Source: Pseudomonas sp. MYb60 | GTDB lineage: Bacteria; Pseudomonadota; Gammaproteobacteria; Pseudomonadales; Pseudomonadaceae | NCBI RefSeq assembly: GCF_002979555.1 | Contig: NZ_PCOZ01000012.1 | Coordinates: 62,001 to 126,000 of the forward strand | Reading direction: 5' to 3' | Length of the DNA stretch: 64,000 nt | Shown here: in pieces, positions 42,043-50,962 of the stretch | How positions within the stretch are numbered: position 1 is the stretch's first letter | How the letters are laid out: every line of letters begins with the position of its first letter | Position numbers and translations under genes: made by a program | Notes under the pieces: model-generated | What the model was told of the DNA's origin: nothing | Database searches by the model: none | The model's input: the letters and a program-made list of their open reading frames with translations, nothing else

Positions 42043-42784
42043 CCGTCATTTCGACCAATTGGCCACGCGTTTTGCCGAGAAAATCTACGGCGGTGCCAAG
42101 GGCGCGATTCGCCTGGCGGTGCTTCAGGCCGACCTGACCGAAGCCTTGCCCACGCGCCCACTGCGGGTGCTGGATATCGGTGCCGGGTTGGGCCACATGT
42201 CGCTGTGGCTGGCCGAGCAGGGCCACGACGTGACGCTGGCCGAACCGGCCGAGCCGATGCTCGACGGCGCCCGCCAGCGCTTCGCCGACGCAGGTCAGAC
42301 AGCGACCTTCATTCACGCCCCCTGGCAAGACCTGCCCGGCCAGCTCACCGAACCCTACGACCTGGTGCTCTGCCATGCCGTGCTGGAATGGCTGGCCGAA
42401 CCCCATGCGATCCTCCCGGTGCTGCACCAGCTCACGCTGCCCGGCGGTTGGTTATCCCTGGCGTTCTACAACCGCGATGCGCTGATTTATCGCAATCTGC
42501 TCAAGGGCCATTTCCGCAAGATGCGCAAAAATGACATGGCGGGCGAAAAACAGAGCCTCACCCCTCAGCAGCCGCTTGACCCGCGTGAATTGGCGGCGCA
42601 ACTCGCGGGGCTCTGGCAGGTCCAAAGCCAAAGCGGGGTGCGGGTGTTCCACGATTACATGCCGGTGGAGTTCCAGGCCCGCGCTGATCTACAGGACCTT
42701 TTGGAGATGGAGCTCGCTCACCGTCGTCACCCAAGCTTTGCCGGACTTGGGCGTTATTTGCACTGGGTCTGCCGTCCGGTATAG
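42035..42784 (+). CDS. cmoM: tRNA 5-carboxymethoxyuridine methyltransferase
   Basis: CmoM (SmtA, 249 residues) methylates cmo5U to mcmo5U at the wobble position of certain tRNAs. FAEKIYGGAKGAIRLAVL is the family signature, and the SAM motif is VLDIGAGLGHMSLWLAEQG. LSLAFYNRDALIYRNLLKGH is also characteristic. ATG at 42035 lies in the end of the MazG gene (ATGAGTGA), so the two are coupled. Confidence 0.9.
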   Translation: MSDRHFDQLATRFAEKIYGGAKGAIRLAVLQADLTEALPTRPLRVLDIGAGLGHMSLWLAEQGHDVTLAEPAEPMLDGARQRFADAGQTATFIHAPWQDLPGQLTEPYDLVLCHAVLEWLAEPHAILPVLHQLTLPGGWLSLAFYNRDALIYRNLLKGHFRKMRKNDMAGEKQSLTPQQPLDPRELAAQLAGLWQVQSQSGVRVFHDYMPVEFQARADLQDLLEMELAHRRHPSFAGLGRYLHWVCRPV

Positions 42785-42808
42785 GCGGCCCAGTCTGCGG
42801 AGGTCGAA

Positions 42809-43411
42809 ATGCGTCGTCTCTGTTTGGTGTTGTTCTCCCTGGGGTTGGCGGCCTGTTCCAGCCCCAATCCCTACGTGGCCGCTTCGGCCCCGATCCCCGC
42901 GGCCCCGCCCCAGGCGGCCAGGACCTTCGATGCCAGCGCCTATCCGGCGCCCGTGCGTGACTACGGTGCCTACCGCAATTGGGCCTGGCGCAACGGCCAG
43001 TTGCCGGCGGGTACGGCCTGGGCGGATTCGGCGCAGATTGCCGAAGCCGTCAGCGGCGCTCTCGACCAGCGCGGCTTGCGCCCTTTGCATGACAAGCGTC
43101 CCGCCGATCTGTTTGTGAGCGCCGATGTCCGCCTGGAGAAGCGCCTCAGGCAGGTCCAGGACGACTACGGCTACGGCTATGGCGGCTATAACCGCTATGG
43201 CAATGGCTACGGCATGTACAACTCGGTGCCGATCGTGCGCACCTATGAAGTCCAGGTTGTGGTGGTTCGCGTCGACCTGTTCGATGCGCGCACCGGTCAG
43301 CCGGTCTGGAGTGCCAGTGCGGAAACCGGCAGCAAAGGCAGCCAGAGCGAACGCGGCGACGCCCTGCGCCAGGCCGTGCAGAAGGCGATGACGGCGTATC
43401 CTCCCAGTTAA
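42809..43411 (+). CDS. DUF4136 lipoprotein (copy 1)
   Basis: A 200-residue lipoprotein with lipobox LAAC (Cys16). The DUF4136 fold is recognised by YGAYRNWAWRNGQLP, QIAEAVSGALDQRGLRP and a late VRVDLFDARTGQPVWSASAE. A Tyr/Gly-rich loop (YGYGYGGYNRYGNGYG) interrupts the middle. Function is unknown. The next gene encodes a paralogue, so the pair arose by tandem duplication. Confidence 0.87.
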   Translation: MRRLCLVLFSLGLAACSSPNPYVAASAPIPAAPPQAARTFDASAYPAPVRDYGAYRNWAWRNGQLPAGTAWADSAQIAEAVSGALDQRGLRPLHDKRPADLFVSADVRLEKRLRQVQDDYGYGYGGYNRYGNGYGMYNSVPIVRTYEVQVVVVRVDLFDARTGQPVWSASAETGSKGSQSERGDALRQAVQKAMTAYPPS

Positions 43412-43455
43412 CCGCTATTCTCATTTCAAGCGCCGTGCGCTTTTGGAGAACCATC

Positions 43456-44013
43456 ATGTTTCGTCGTATCGCTACGCTCGCTGTTGTGATGTTGCTGGGC
43501 GGTTGCCAGACCAATCAGGTCAACCACGACTTTGACGCCAGTCGGGATTTCGGCGCCTACCGCAGTTGGGCCTGGAAAGACCCGGCCCTGCAATACCGCC
43601 CGGATGATCCTCGCATCAAGAGCGACCTCACCGAACAACGCATCCGCCAGGCCGTCAGCGATCAACTCGACCAACGCGGCCTGCGCCCGGCAGCGGCGGG
43701 GACCAAGGCTGACCTGAATGTACAGGCCTACCTGATCGTCGAGGACCGCCAGCAACAAGTCACCACCAACTACGGCGGCGCCTGGGGCGGCCCGTGGAAT
43801 GGCTATTGGGGCGGGCCGATGTACAACGAAACCCGCAACATCACCTACAAGGTGGCGACCATCCAGATCGACCTGCTCGACGGCAAGGACGGCAAACTGG
43901 TGTGGCGTGGCAGTGATGAGCAGATGATGAGCAGTACGCCGAACCCGCAGGATCGCAGCAGTGCGATTCGCAACACGGTGAATCACATTCTCTCGACCTA
44001 CCCGCCGCGCTGA
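43456..44013 (+). CDS. DUF4136 lipoprotein (copy 2)
   Basis: A 185-residue lipoprotein with lipobox LGGC (Cys17). It shares FGAYRSWAWKDPALQ, RQAVSDQLDQRGLRP and IDLLDGKDGKLVWRGS with copy 1, plus a Gly/Trp-rich loop (GGAWGGPWNGYWGG) in the matching place. The start at 43456 is preferred to 43435 because it begins with the signal peptide. Only 44 bases separate the two copies. They precede tadG, but no functional link to the pilus is shown. Confidence 0.87.
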   Translation: MFRRIATLAVVMLLGGCQTNQVNHDFDASRDFGAYRSWAWKDPALQYRPDDPRIKSDLTEQRIRQAVSDQLDQRGLRPAAAGTKADLNVQAYLIVEDRQQQVTTNYGGAWGGPWNGYWGGPMYNETRNITYKVATIQIDLLDGKDGKLVWRGSDEQMMSSTPNPQDRSSAIRNTVNHILSTYPPR

Positions 44014-44014
44014 A

Positions 44015-44048
44015 TAGTGTGGGAGGGGCTAGCCTCCTCCCCCCATTG
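44015..44048. repeat. Degenerate REP palindrome after DUF4136 copy 2
   Basis: AGTGTGGGAGGGGCTAGCCT followed by CCTCCCCCCATT is a decayed member of the TGTGGGAGGGGGC family, directly after the stop codon; a possible terminator before tadG. Confidence 0.65.
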
Positions 44049-44139
44049 ATCCTGCTCCAGACACAAAAATCCTGTCGGTCTCCTAGCCTTGTCTACACTC
44101 CAATTCAACTACGGAGAGTAAGCGCTAAAGGAGTGCTCG

Positions 44140-46083
44140 ATGTCTCCCCGACTTCGTTCCAGGCAAGGTGGTGCGATTGGCTTGATGGCGGCGGCAACCC
44201 TGGCGGTGGCGCTGGTTTTCATGTTGCTGGCCGTCGACAGCGGTCGCCTGTACCTCGAGAAGCGCAAACTGCAGTCCATCGCCGACTCCGCTGCGCTGGA
44301 AGCCGCCACCCGCGGCGGCCTCTGTTCACCTACCACCACCGCCAACGATTACGCCAAGCAGAACGCTACCCGCAATGGCTTTACCGTGGTCGCCGGAGAC
44401 GCGAGCCGTGGGTTGGCCGTGACCTGTGGCACCCTGGCCACCAATGCCAGCAATATCCGCGTGTTCACCGCCGATGCCAGCAAGAACGACGCCGTGCGCG
44501 TGATCGCTTCCCGCAGTGTGGTCACCGGTATTGCCAGCGGCCTGTGGAACCTGTTCTCCGGCAATGCGGTTACCACCCAGACCAACCTCACCGCGACCGC
44601 GGTCGCGGCGTTCGCCCCGCCGGTGGCGCAGTTGACGATCCGCAGCACGCTGGTCAACGTCGACTCGAGCAAATCTGCGTTGCTCAACGCCACCCTTGGC
44701 GGTTTTCTGGGCGGCAGCCTGTCGATTTCAGCGGCTGGGTACACGGGGTTGGCCAGCGCGAACGTCAACCTGCTCAATTACCTCGACCAGTTGGCCGTGC
44801 AGTTGAACGTCCAGGCCGGTGACTACGATGCCTTGCTGAAAACCGCCGTCTCCGCCAACCAGTTGATTGACGCCTCGGTCAAGGTGCTGCAAAAAAACAG
44901 CCCGGCACTCACTGCTGTCATCAATGACACCCTGGCGATAAAGGCCATTGCGCCGGACACCAAGGTATTGACCGTGGGCGATCTGCTGAAGATCGCCACC
45001 GGTACGCCCGCCGCAGCGCTGAATACCGATGTGCAGTTGTTTGGCCTGCTGCAAGGCGTGGCGCAACTGTCGAGCAGCAAGAACGCAGTGGGCGCGGCGG
45101 TGCAGGTCAATCTCCTGGGGCTGGGCAGCGTGTCGATCCAGTCCAAGGTGATGGAAGCCCCGCAGTTGTCGGCGATTGGCAACCCATATAAAGCCAAGGT
45201 CGGGTTTACCAAAACGCCCAAGGTCGATCAGATTTTCGTGCGCACGGCCCAGGTCAGGACCTTGATATCCATCGACCTGCCGGTGTTGAACACCGTCTCG
45301 GCACTGGCCTCTGCGGTCACCAGCATTACCACGCCGGTGACCGGGATCGTCAGCAACCTGTTGAACCTGAACCTGGGCGGGGTGATCAACTCGGTATTGT
45401 GCGTGGTGGCCTGCGACACCACCGATATCCAGCTTGCGAGCAGCCTGGACATCCTGATCGAAGCGGGTGGTGCGCAAAGCTATGTGAGCGATTTCACCTG
45501 CGCCAGCACCGCGACGAAATCCCTGACCGCGCAAACCACCACCAGCCTGGCCACGCTGACGGTCGGTGACATTGACCCGTCGACGGCATTTTCCTCGTCG
45601 GCTCCCGTGGCCGTGCAGCCCATGCGCCTGCTCGACATCGGCTCCAGGCACTGCGTGCTGCTGGTCGTTTGCGGGACGCGCCAAGCCAACAAGGGCGGCG
45701 GCCTGCTGTTGAAGGCCCAATCGAGCATCGGCTCGACCTCCGGCGCGATGTACTACATGCCGGTGGCGGAAATGAACCTGGCACCCACCTACCAGACTTT
45801 GGGCTCAACCAATCTGGTGTCGAGCCTGAGCGGCACCCTCACCGGCCTTCAAGTCACCTACGCGCCGCCCAGCGGTTCGGTGTCCAGCGGTGCGCTGGCC
45901 GGTGTAGCAGGCCTGCTGACGTCGATCACCAACACATTGGTGGGCGCGATCCAGAGCCTGCTGTCACCCATCCTCGACCCGATCCTGAATACGCTGTTCA
46001 AAGCCTTGGGCATCACCCTCGGCGGCGCTGAAGTCGGGGCCAACCTCAGTTGTCACATGGGGCGTGCCTATCTGGTGATCTAA
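44140..46083 (+). CDS. tadG: TadG-like protein of the Flp pilus locus
   Basis: A 647-residue protein. It starts with RQGGAIGLMAAATLAVALVF, the N-terminal TadE/G-type hydrophobic segment with VDSGRLYLEKRKLQSIADSAALEAA. The remainder is a long, low-charge, Ala/Val/Leu/Thr-rich periplasmic region without recognised domains. TadG-like proteins are needed for Flp pilus function in other bacteria, but their job is unclear. It is convergent with pprA; the two stop codons overlap by 3 bases. Confidence 0.83.
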   Translation: MSPRLRSRQGGAIGLMAAATLAVALVFMLLAVDSGRLYLEKRKLQSIADSAALEAATRGGLCSPTTTANDYAKQNATRNGFTVVAGDASRGLAVTCGTLATNASNIRVFTADASKNDAVRVIASRSVVTGIASGLWNLFSGNAVTTQTNLTATAVAAFAPPVAQLTIRSTLVNVDSSKSALLNATLGGFLGGSLSISAAGYTGLASANVNLLNYLDQLAVQLNVQAGDYDALLKTAVSANQLIDASVKVLQKNSPALTAVINDTLAIKAIAPDTKVLTVGDLLKIATGTPAAALNTDVQLFGLLQGVAQLSSSKNAVGAAVQVNLLGLGSVSIQSKVMEAPQLSAIGNPYKAKVGFTKTPKVDQIFVRTAQVRTLISIDLPVLNTVSALASAVTSITTPVTGIVSNLLNLNLGGVINSVLCVVACDTTDIQLASSLDILIEAGGAQSYVSDFTCASTATKSLTAQTTTSLATLTVGDIDPSTAFSSSAPVAVQPMRLLDIGSRHCVLLVVCGTRQANKGGGLLLKAQSSIGSTSGAMYYMPVAEMNLAPTYQTLGSTNLVSSLSGTLTGLQVTYAPPSGSVSSGALAGVAGLLTSITNTLVGAIQSLLSPILDPILNTLFKALGITLGGAEVGANLSCHMGRAYLVI

Positions 46084-48812
46084 AGCACCGGCAGTTCCAC
46101 GCAGAACCGTGCGCCGTGCTCGCCATTGACCACGCTCAAGCGTCCGCCCATGTTCTCCACAATGCCGTAGCTCACCGACAACCCGAGCCCGGTGCCCACG
46201 CCGATAGGCTTGGTGGTGAAAAACGGTTCGAAAATCCGCTCCAGCAGGCGCGGGTCGATGCCGCCACCGTTGTCCTCCACGAGGATGCGCACATGACGGC
46301 TGTCATGTTCACAGTGCAGGGCGATCCAGGGTTGGAAGTCCGGGTGTTTCTCCTTTTTGCTCAACAACGCATCGCGGGCATTGACCATCAGGTTGATCAG
46401 CACCTGTTCCAGTTGATCGACGTAGCCTTTGACCTGCACCGCGAAGGCCGGTGGAGTGACGAGCACTTCCACGCCTTTGCCGCGCAAGCCTTCGCTGAGC
46501 AGTGACAGCGAGCCCTCCACGGCCTGGGCCGGGTCGAAGGGCTTTTGTTCGATTTCCGAACGGCGGCCAAACACACGCATATGGTCCACCACCCGTGCCG
46601 CGCGCTGCACCTGGTTGTCGATGCGCTGGAGTTTTTCGGTGAGGTACTCCACTTGCACGTCGCCGTTGCTCAGGCGCTTGAGCACGTTGACGATGGCCAT
46701 GCGCATTACGTTCAGCGGTTGGTTGATCTCGTGGGCCAGGCCCGTGGCCATTTCGCCCAGGGTGGCCATCTTGGCACTCTGGGTCAGTTGCTGTTGGGAG
46801 CGGCGCACCTCGGTGTTATCGCGGCCCACGGCCTGAACTTCCACCAGCGCACCTTGTTCATCGAACACGCCACGGTCCGACCACACCCACCAGGCATGCT
46901 CACGGCCCGGCAGCTCCAGGCTGATTTCGGCGGTGCTCACCGGGAATTCCGGGCTCAGTTGACTGATGCGTTGCACGAAGGCCTGGCGCTGGTCGTCCGA
47001 CAGCCACTGGCCGAGATTCAGCCCCGGTAGTTCGCTGGGCACGCATTCCAGGTAGTTGGCCAGCGGCGTGTTGCCGAAGGTCAGCGTGAGGTCGGGGCGG
47101 TAGCGGCAGATCATCGCCGGGGAGTCTTCCACCAGGATGCGATAGCGCTCTTCGCTTTGCTTGACGTGCTCGGCGGCCAGGGTCGCCTCGGTCACGTCCA
47201 GCCACAGGCCGACAGCTTCCACCGGCAGGCCGAGGTCGTCGCGCAACAGCTTGGCTTCATCCAGCAGCCAGTGGTAGCCGCCCTGTTTATCGCGCACGCG
47301 GTAGCGGCTGCGAGCAGTGCCTTCGCGCAGCAACTGGCGGGTGCGTTCGAAGTACAGGTCGCGGTCGTCGGGATGGATCAGTGCGGCCAGGTTGTCGTGG
47401 TTGCACTCGGCGAGGGTCCAGCCCAGCAGCGGCAGCAGGCTGTCGCTGAAGAAGGCCGGATGCAGGGCGCCGCTGACGTAGCGTTGCACGTAGATCACGG
47501 CCGGGGCGCTGGCGATCAGGTTGTCCAGCCGCGCGTGAGCGGCGGCGGCTTGCACTTGCTGGTTCTTGATGTCGCTGATGTCGAGCATGAAACCGACCCA
47601 GCGGCGGTGGTCGCCGGCACCCAGCACCTGGCCCTGGACGCGGTACCAGATGGGGTTCGGCTCGGCGTCGCTGGGGTGCAGGCGCACGCTGGTCAGCAAG
47701 GGTTTGCCCAAGGTGTGCAGGTCTTGCAGGCGGCTGTCGAGTTCCTGGCGGTCGGCGGGGTGGATCACGTCCAGCCAACGGCCGAGGGCTTGCTTGGGCG
47801 TGGCTTCCGCCTGACCCAGGCTGCGCAGCAGTTGCGGGGCGAGTTGGATTTCCTGGGTGGCGGGCAGCAGCTCCCACCAGCCGGTTCCGAGCAGGCCTTG
47901 CAGGGCGTCGACACGTTCCAGTTGCTGCTGATGGCGCTGCTCGCGCAGGCGGCCGAGCAGAGGGTCCGCGAGGGCGGCGGTGAGGGTGAGCCAGTCCCGG
48001 TCGCTGGTGTGCTGCTGTCCGGTGAAGAAGCCGCAGAGCAGCCAGGCGGCGATGCCCTGGCTATCGCGGTAGGGGACGAGGAATCCATCGGCATTGCCAA
48101 ACAAGCTGTGCAGGCGCAGGTTTTCACTGCCGCCCTTGGTGATGTCCAGGGTCAGCGGTGCATTGCCATTGGCGCTGTCCAGGCAGGTGCCGAGGCGCTG
48201 ACCGGTTTGCCACAGGGCCGGGGCATCATGGGCGCTGTACTGGCCGTAGATGCGCCAGTCCTGATGCTCTTCGTCCAGCAGGGCGAGTGCGACGCAGGGC
48301 ACGCGCCAGTGCTGGGAGAGAATGCGCAGGTGTTCGTTGAACACCTCGGGCAGGCGGCTCAGGCTGCAGACACGCAACTGCTCGCTCATCTGGCTGGCCA
48401 GGCGGTGATGCTGTTCGCGGTGCTGGCTCAATTGGCGGCCGGCGAGCAGGTCGCTGATGTCCAGCAGGCGCAGGGTCCAGCCGTCGCCCTGGCGCTCCAC
48501 CCATCCGCGGGTGTGCAGGACCTGGCCAGCGGGGCCCTGGAAGTCCAGGTCAAGGCTGTGTCGTTGCCAATCGGCGGGGCTGCCTTCGATACTCAGCGCA
48601 CTGTCGGCGCTCAACAGGTCACGCAGCAACACGCCGGCGTGGCCCAGGTTGCGGGCGGCCAACAGCATGCGCAGGGCGCCGCTGACATTCAGGACGTGAC
48701 CCTGGTGGTCCAACAGCACGTAGAGGCCATTGCCGGGCGCGGCGGACGCTTCGAGGGGCAGGGCGTGGGTACGACCGAGCAGGCGTCCGAACAGATTATC
48801 CCCCGCCGTCAA
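46080..48812 (-). CDS. pprA: PAS-domain sensor histidine kinase, PprA-like
   Basis: A 910-residue soluble kinase without transmembrane segments. An N-terminal PAS and a GAF-like region (about 160-300) are followed by about three PAS domains (for example WWELLPATQEIQLAP, then FFSDSLLPLLGWTLAE). His694 lies in ATGLAHEINQPLNVM, and the ATPase boxes (NLMVNARDALLS, EDNGGGI, GTGLGLSVSYGI) are intact. In P. aeruginosa, PprA signals to PprB to switch on the Tad pilus. The start overlaps the tadE stop by 4 bases (ATGA), so tadE and pprA form one operon. Confidence 0.87.
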   Translation of the reverse strand: MTAGDNLFGRLLGRTHALPLEASAAPGNGLYVLLDHQGHVLNVSGALRMLLAARNLGHAGVLLRDLLSADSALSIEGSPADWQRHSLDLDFQGPAGQVLHTRGWVERQGDGWTLRLLDISDLLAGRQLSQHREQHHRLASQMSEQLRVCSLSRLPEVFNEHLRILSQHWRVPCVALALLDEEHQDWRIYGQYSAHDAPALWQTGQRLGTCLDSANGNAPLTLDITKGGSENLRLHSLFGNADGFLVPYRDSQGIAAWLLCGFFTGQQHTSDRDWLTLTAALADPLLGRLREQRHQQQLERVDALQGLLGTGWWELLPATQEIQLAPQLLRSLGQAEATPKQALGRWLDVIHPADRQELDSRLQDLHTLGKPLLTSVRLHPSDAEPNPIWYRVQGQVLGAGDHRRWVGFMLDISDIKNQQVQAAAAHARLDNLIASAPAVIYVQRYVSGALHPAFFSDSLLPLLGWTLAECNHDNLAALIHPDDRDLYFERTRQLLREGTARSRYRVRDKQGGYHWLLDEAKLLRDDLGLPVEAVGLWLDVTEATLAAEHVKQSEERYRILVEDSPAMICRYRPDLTLTFGNTPLANYLECVPSELPGLNLGQWLSDDQRQAFVQRISQLSPEFPVSTAEISLELPGREHAWWVWSDRGVFDEQGALVEVQAVGRDNTEVRRSQQQLTQSAKMATLGEMATGLAHEINQPLNVMRMAIVNVLKRLSNGDVQVEYLTEKLQRIDNQVQRAARVVDHMRVFGRRSEIEQKPFDPAQAVEGSLSLLSEGLRGKGVEVLVTPPAFAVQVKGYVDQLEQVLINLMVNARDALLSKKEKHPDFQPWIALHCEHDSRHVRILVEDNGGGIDPRLLERIFEPFFTTKPIGVGTGLGLSVSYGIVENMGGRLSVVNGEHGARFCVELPVL

Positions 48813-49252
48813 AATTGCAGACTCGAACGGGCGTACAGGGTGGCGGGCAGGTTCGGCACCGTGCCTACGCCGGGTATCACCAGCGCGGGGAATACTGAAT
48901 AGAGGTTAGTGGTGGGGTATTTGATCTCCACCGTCAGGGTGGTGCCCACATAAGTGGCGACCACATGGGAAGCCTGGAACTGAAAGCTGGGAGGGATCCA
49001 GCTCAATTGGAGCACGGCAGCGTCTTTCGCCCGTTGGGTCACTTGGGCGCCAAATGCCGTCCCGGCGGTCACTGGGTCGACAGCCATGGCCTGGCGCACG
49101 GCTTCCGCCGACGCCTGGTTGAACGACTGCAGCAACAGCATCGGCAAGCTATAACTGATCAACCCATAGAACACGGCAAAAAAAATCCCGAATACCAGCG
49201 CGAACTCAATCGCCGCCGCACCTTTTTGCTTTCTAGGGAGGCTTGTTTTCAT
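48809..49252 (-). CDS. tadE: TadE-like minor pseudopilin
   Basis: A 147-residue protein with a short basic start (MKTSLPRKQ) and a prepilin-like segment KGAAAIEFALVFGIFFAVFY, where Glu and Phe match the TadE/F motif. TadE-type pseudopilins are cut by the Flp prepilin peptidase and help assemble the pilus. The C-terminal part is a small predicted beta domain. It precedes pprA in an operon and diverges from the peptidase gene fppA across a 72-base gap. Confidence 0.85.
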   Translation of the reverse strand: MKTSLPRKQKGAAAIEFALVFGIFFAVFYGLISYSLPMLLLQSFNQASAEAVRQAMAVDPVTAGTAFGAQVTQRAKDAAVLQLSWIPPSFQFQASHVVATYVGTTLTVEIKYPTTNLYSVFPALVIPGVGTVPNLPATLYARSSLQF

Positions 49253-49324
49253 GACTGCGTCTACCCTGACGGCTACTACTTGATATCAGCATAGAATCAA
49301 TCAGCAAAAAGGGATGTTTTTTAC

Positions 49325-49774
49325 GTGATTCATGGCGCAGTAATTGTGATCTGGCTGGGACTGTGTGCAATTCAGGATATGCGTCAGCGGCAAATTGCCA
49401 ACAGCCTGACCCTGGGGTTGGCGCTGTTGGCGTTGATCTACCTGTTGTGGACCGGCGCCACTTGGCTGGGCGCGCCCGCCAGTCAAGGAGGGTGGGCATT
49501 CGCGCTGGCGCTGCTGTTGACATTGCCGGGCTATGCCGTTGGGCGGTTTGGCGCGGGAGACGTGAAACTGCTCGGTGCCTTGGGTTTGGCCACCACGGTC
49601 GATTATTTGCTGTGGTCGTTGATTGGGGCTGCGGCAGCGCAAATCGGCTGGCTACTTATTAGTCAATGGCTTAGGCGCGGTAGTGACGTATCCGTCGACA
49701 AACCGTCAAAAAAACAGCCATTCGCCCCGTTTGTATTGACAGGGTTTGTACTGTATTGGCTTTGGATCCATTAG
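49325..49774 (+). CDS. fppA: Flp prepilin peptidase (A24 family)
   Basis: A 149-residue aspartic prepilin peptidase with several membrane helices. Both catalytic aspartates are visible: CAIQDMRQRQI near residue 18 and GRFGAGDVKLLG (GxGD) near 79. It lacks the N-methylation domain of PilD, as expected for FppA/TadV-type enzymes. A GTG at 49325 is the start, with AAAAGGGA upstream. It would process Flp and TadE and lies 126 bases before pprB. Confidence 0.88.
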   Translation: MIHGAVIVIWLGLCAIQDMRQRQIANSLTLGLALLALIYLLWTGATWLGAPASQGGWAFALALLLTLPGYAVGRFGAGDVKLLGALGLATTVDYLLWSLIGAAAAQIGWLLISQWLRRGSDVSVDKPSKKQPFAPFVLTGFVLYWLWIH

Positions 49775-49900
49775 TCGCCCAGCCGCTCTACTGCTATGTA
49801 CATAGTCGGAAAGTAGAGCTAGGTTTATTCAACAGATGAGCAGGATTTTTCGTCAAAAGGGATAGGTCAATCAATTGGCTTGCCAGGCATGGAGTAGCGC

Positions 49901-50689
49901 GTGAACAAGCTTACCTCGGCAGTAAAAGTACTTGTAGTCGACGATCAACCGCTGATCGTTGAAGAACTCTGCGAGTTTCTCGAAAGCAGTGGCTATCGTT
50001 GCGTGCCGTGTGGCTCAAGCCGCCAGGCGTTGCAGCGCTTTACCGAGGACGCCGAAGTGGGCCTCGTGCTCTGCGACCTGCACATGCCTGACATGGACGG
50101 CATCGAGCTGGTCCAGGCCATGCAGAAAGTCGCCGGCAAGCAGCGCGCCTTTGAAGCCATCATGCTCACCGGGCGCGCCGACAAGCAGGACGTGATCAAG
50201 GCCCTGCGCGCCGGTATCGCCGATTACTACCAGAAGCCCATCAACCTCGATGAGTTGCTCGAGGGCCTGCAGCGTCAAGAGTCGGCGCTGGAAGAGCGCC
50301 AGAAAGAATTGCAACTGGGGCACCTGAACCAGAAGCTGCAATACCTTTCCGAATCCATCAACGACCTGTATCTGGACCTCGACAAAGTGCGCCGCAGCCC
50401 TGCCAGTGCGGCGGCGGACGAAGGCGAGTTGGCGGGCGAAGACGCGGGTGCAGTGGAAATACCGAGCATTTTCACCCAGCTGTCACCGCGCCAGCTCGAC
50501 GTTGCGCGGCTGGTCGGCAAGGGCCAGACCAACTACCAGATTGCCTGTGAACTGGGGATTACCGAGAACACCGTCAAGCTGTACGTGTCCCAGGTGTTGC
50601 GCCTGACCCATATGCATAACCGCACGCAACTGGCGCTGGCGCTGTCACCGAACAACTCGGCGATGCGCCAGCGGGTCACCGCTCACTGA
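49901..50689 (+). CDS. pprB: Response regulator PprB
   Basis: A 262-residue regulator with a GTG start. The receiver has the acceptor Asp59 (LVLCDLHMPDMDG), with Asp-Asp in VLVVDDQP, Thr in IMLTGRA and Lys in YQKPI. A coiled-coil linker (about 125-165) leads to a LuxR-type helix-turn-helix (LSPRQLDVARLVGKGQTNYQ). In P. aeruginosa PprB activates tad/flp and other adhesion genes. Its stop overlaps the convergent DUF3613 gene by 7 bases. Confidence 0.9.
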   Translation: MNKLTSAVKVLVVDDQPLIVEELCEFLESSGYRCVPCGSSRQALQRFTEDAEVGLVLCDLHMPDMDGIELVQAMQKVAGKQRAFEAIMLTGRADKQDVIKALRAGIADYYQKPINLDELLEGLQRQESALEERQKELQLGHLNQKLQYLSESINDLYLDLDKVRRSPASAAADEGELAGEDAGAVEIPSIFTQLSPRQLDVARLVGKGQTNYQIACELGITENTVKLYVSQVLRLTHMHNRTQLALALSPNNSAMRQRVTAH

Positions 50690-50955
50690 CTGCTCCCGCC
50701 TGAAGAGCCCCCGCCCGATTCCGATTCGAAGAATTCCGGAATCGGGTGCTTGTTACTGTCCAGCCAGCGTTGCAATGCCTGCTCCCGTTCAGCGGGCGAG
50801 GTGCGTTGTGGCGTTGACGACGCGGCACGGCCATTGATCTGCAGGGTCATCCAGTTCTCTGTTTCGGCTTGTTGCGGGGACGATGGCCCCGGTTCAATCG
50901 CCGACGCTGCAAGTGGCAGCAGTGCCAGGCAGGCAAGGTAATGGGCTTTCATCAC
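50683..50955 (-). CDS. DUF3613 family secreted protein
   Basis: A 90-residue protein with a signal peptide (HYLACLALLPLAASA) and a conserved core ENWMTLQINGRAASST followed by EREQALQRWLDSNKHPIPEFF; the tail is Gly/Ser-rich. It fits DUF3613, small periplasmic proteins at the ends of tad loci. Function unknown. It is the last gene of the tad operon, 7 bases after the tadD stop. Confidence 0.83.
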   Translation of the reverse strand: MMKAHYLACLALLPLAASAIEPGPSSPQQAETENWMTLQINGRAASSTPQRTSPAEREQALQRWLDSNKHPIPEFFESESGGGSSGGSSQ

Positions 50956-50962
50956 TGACTCC

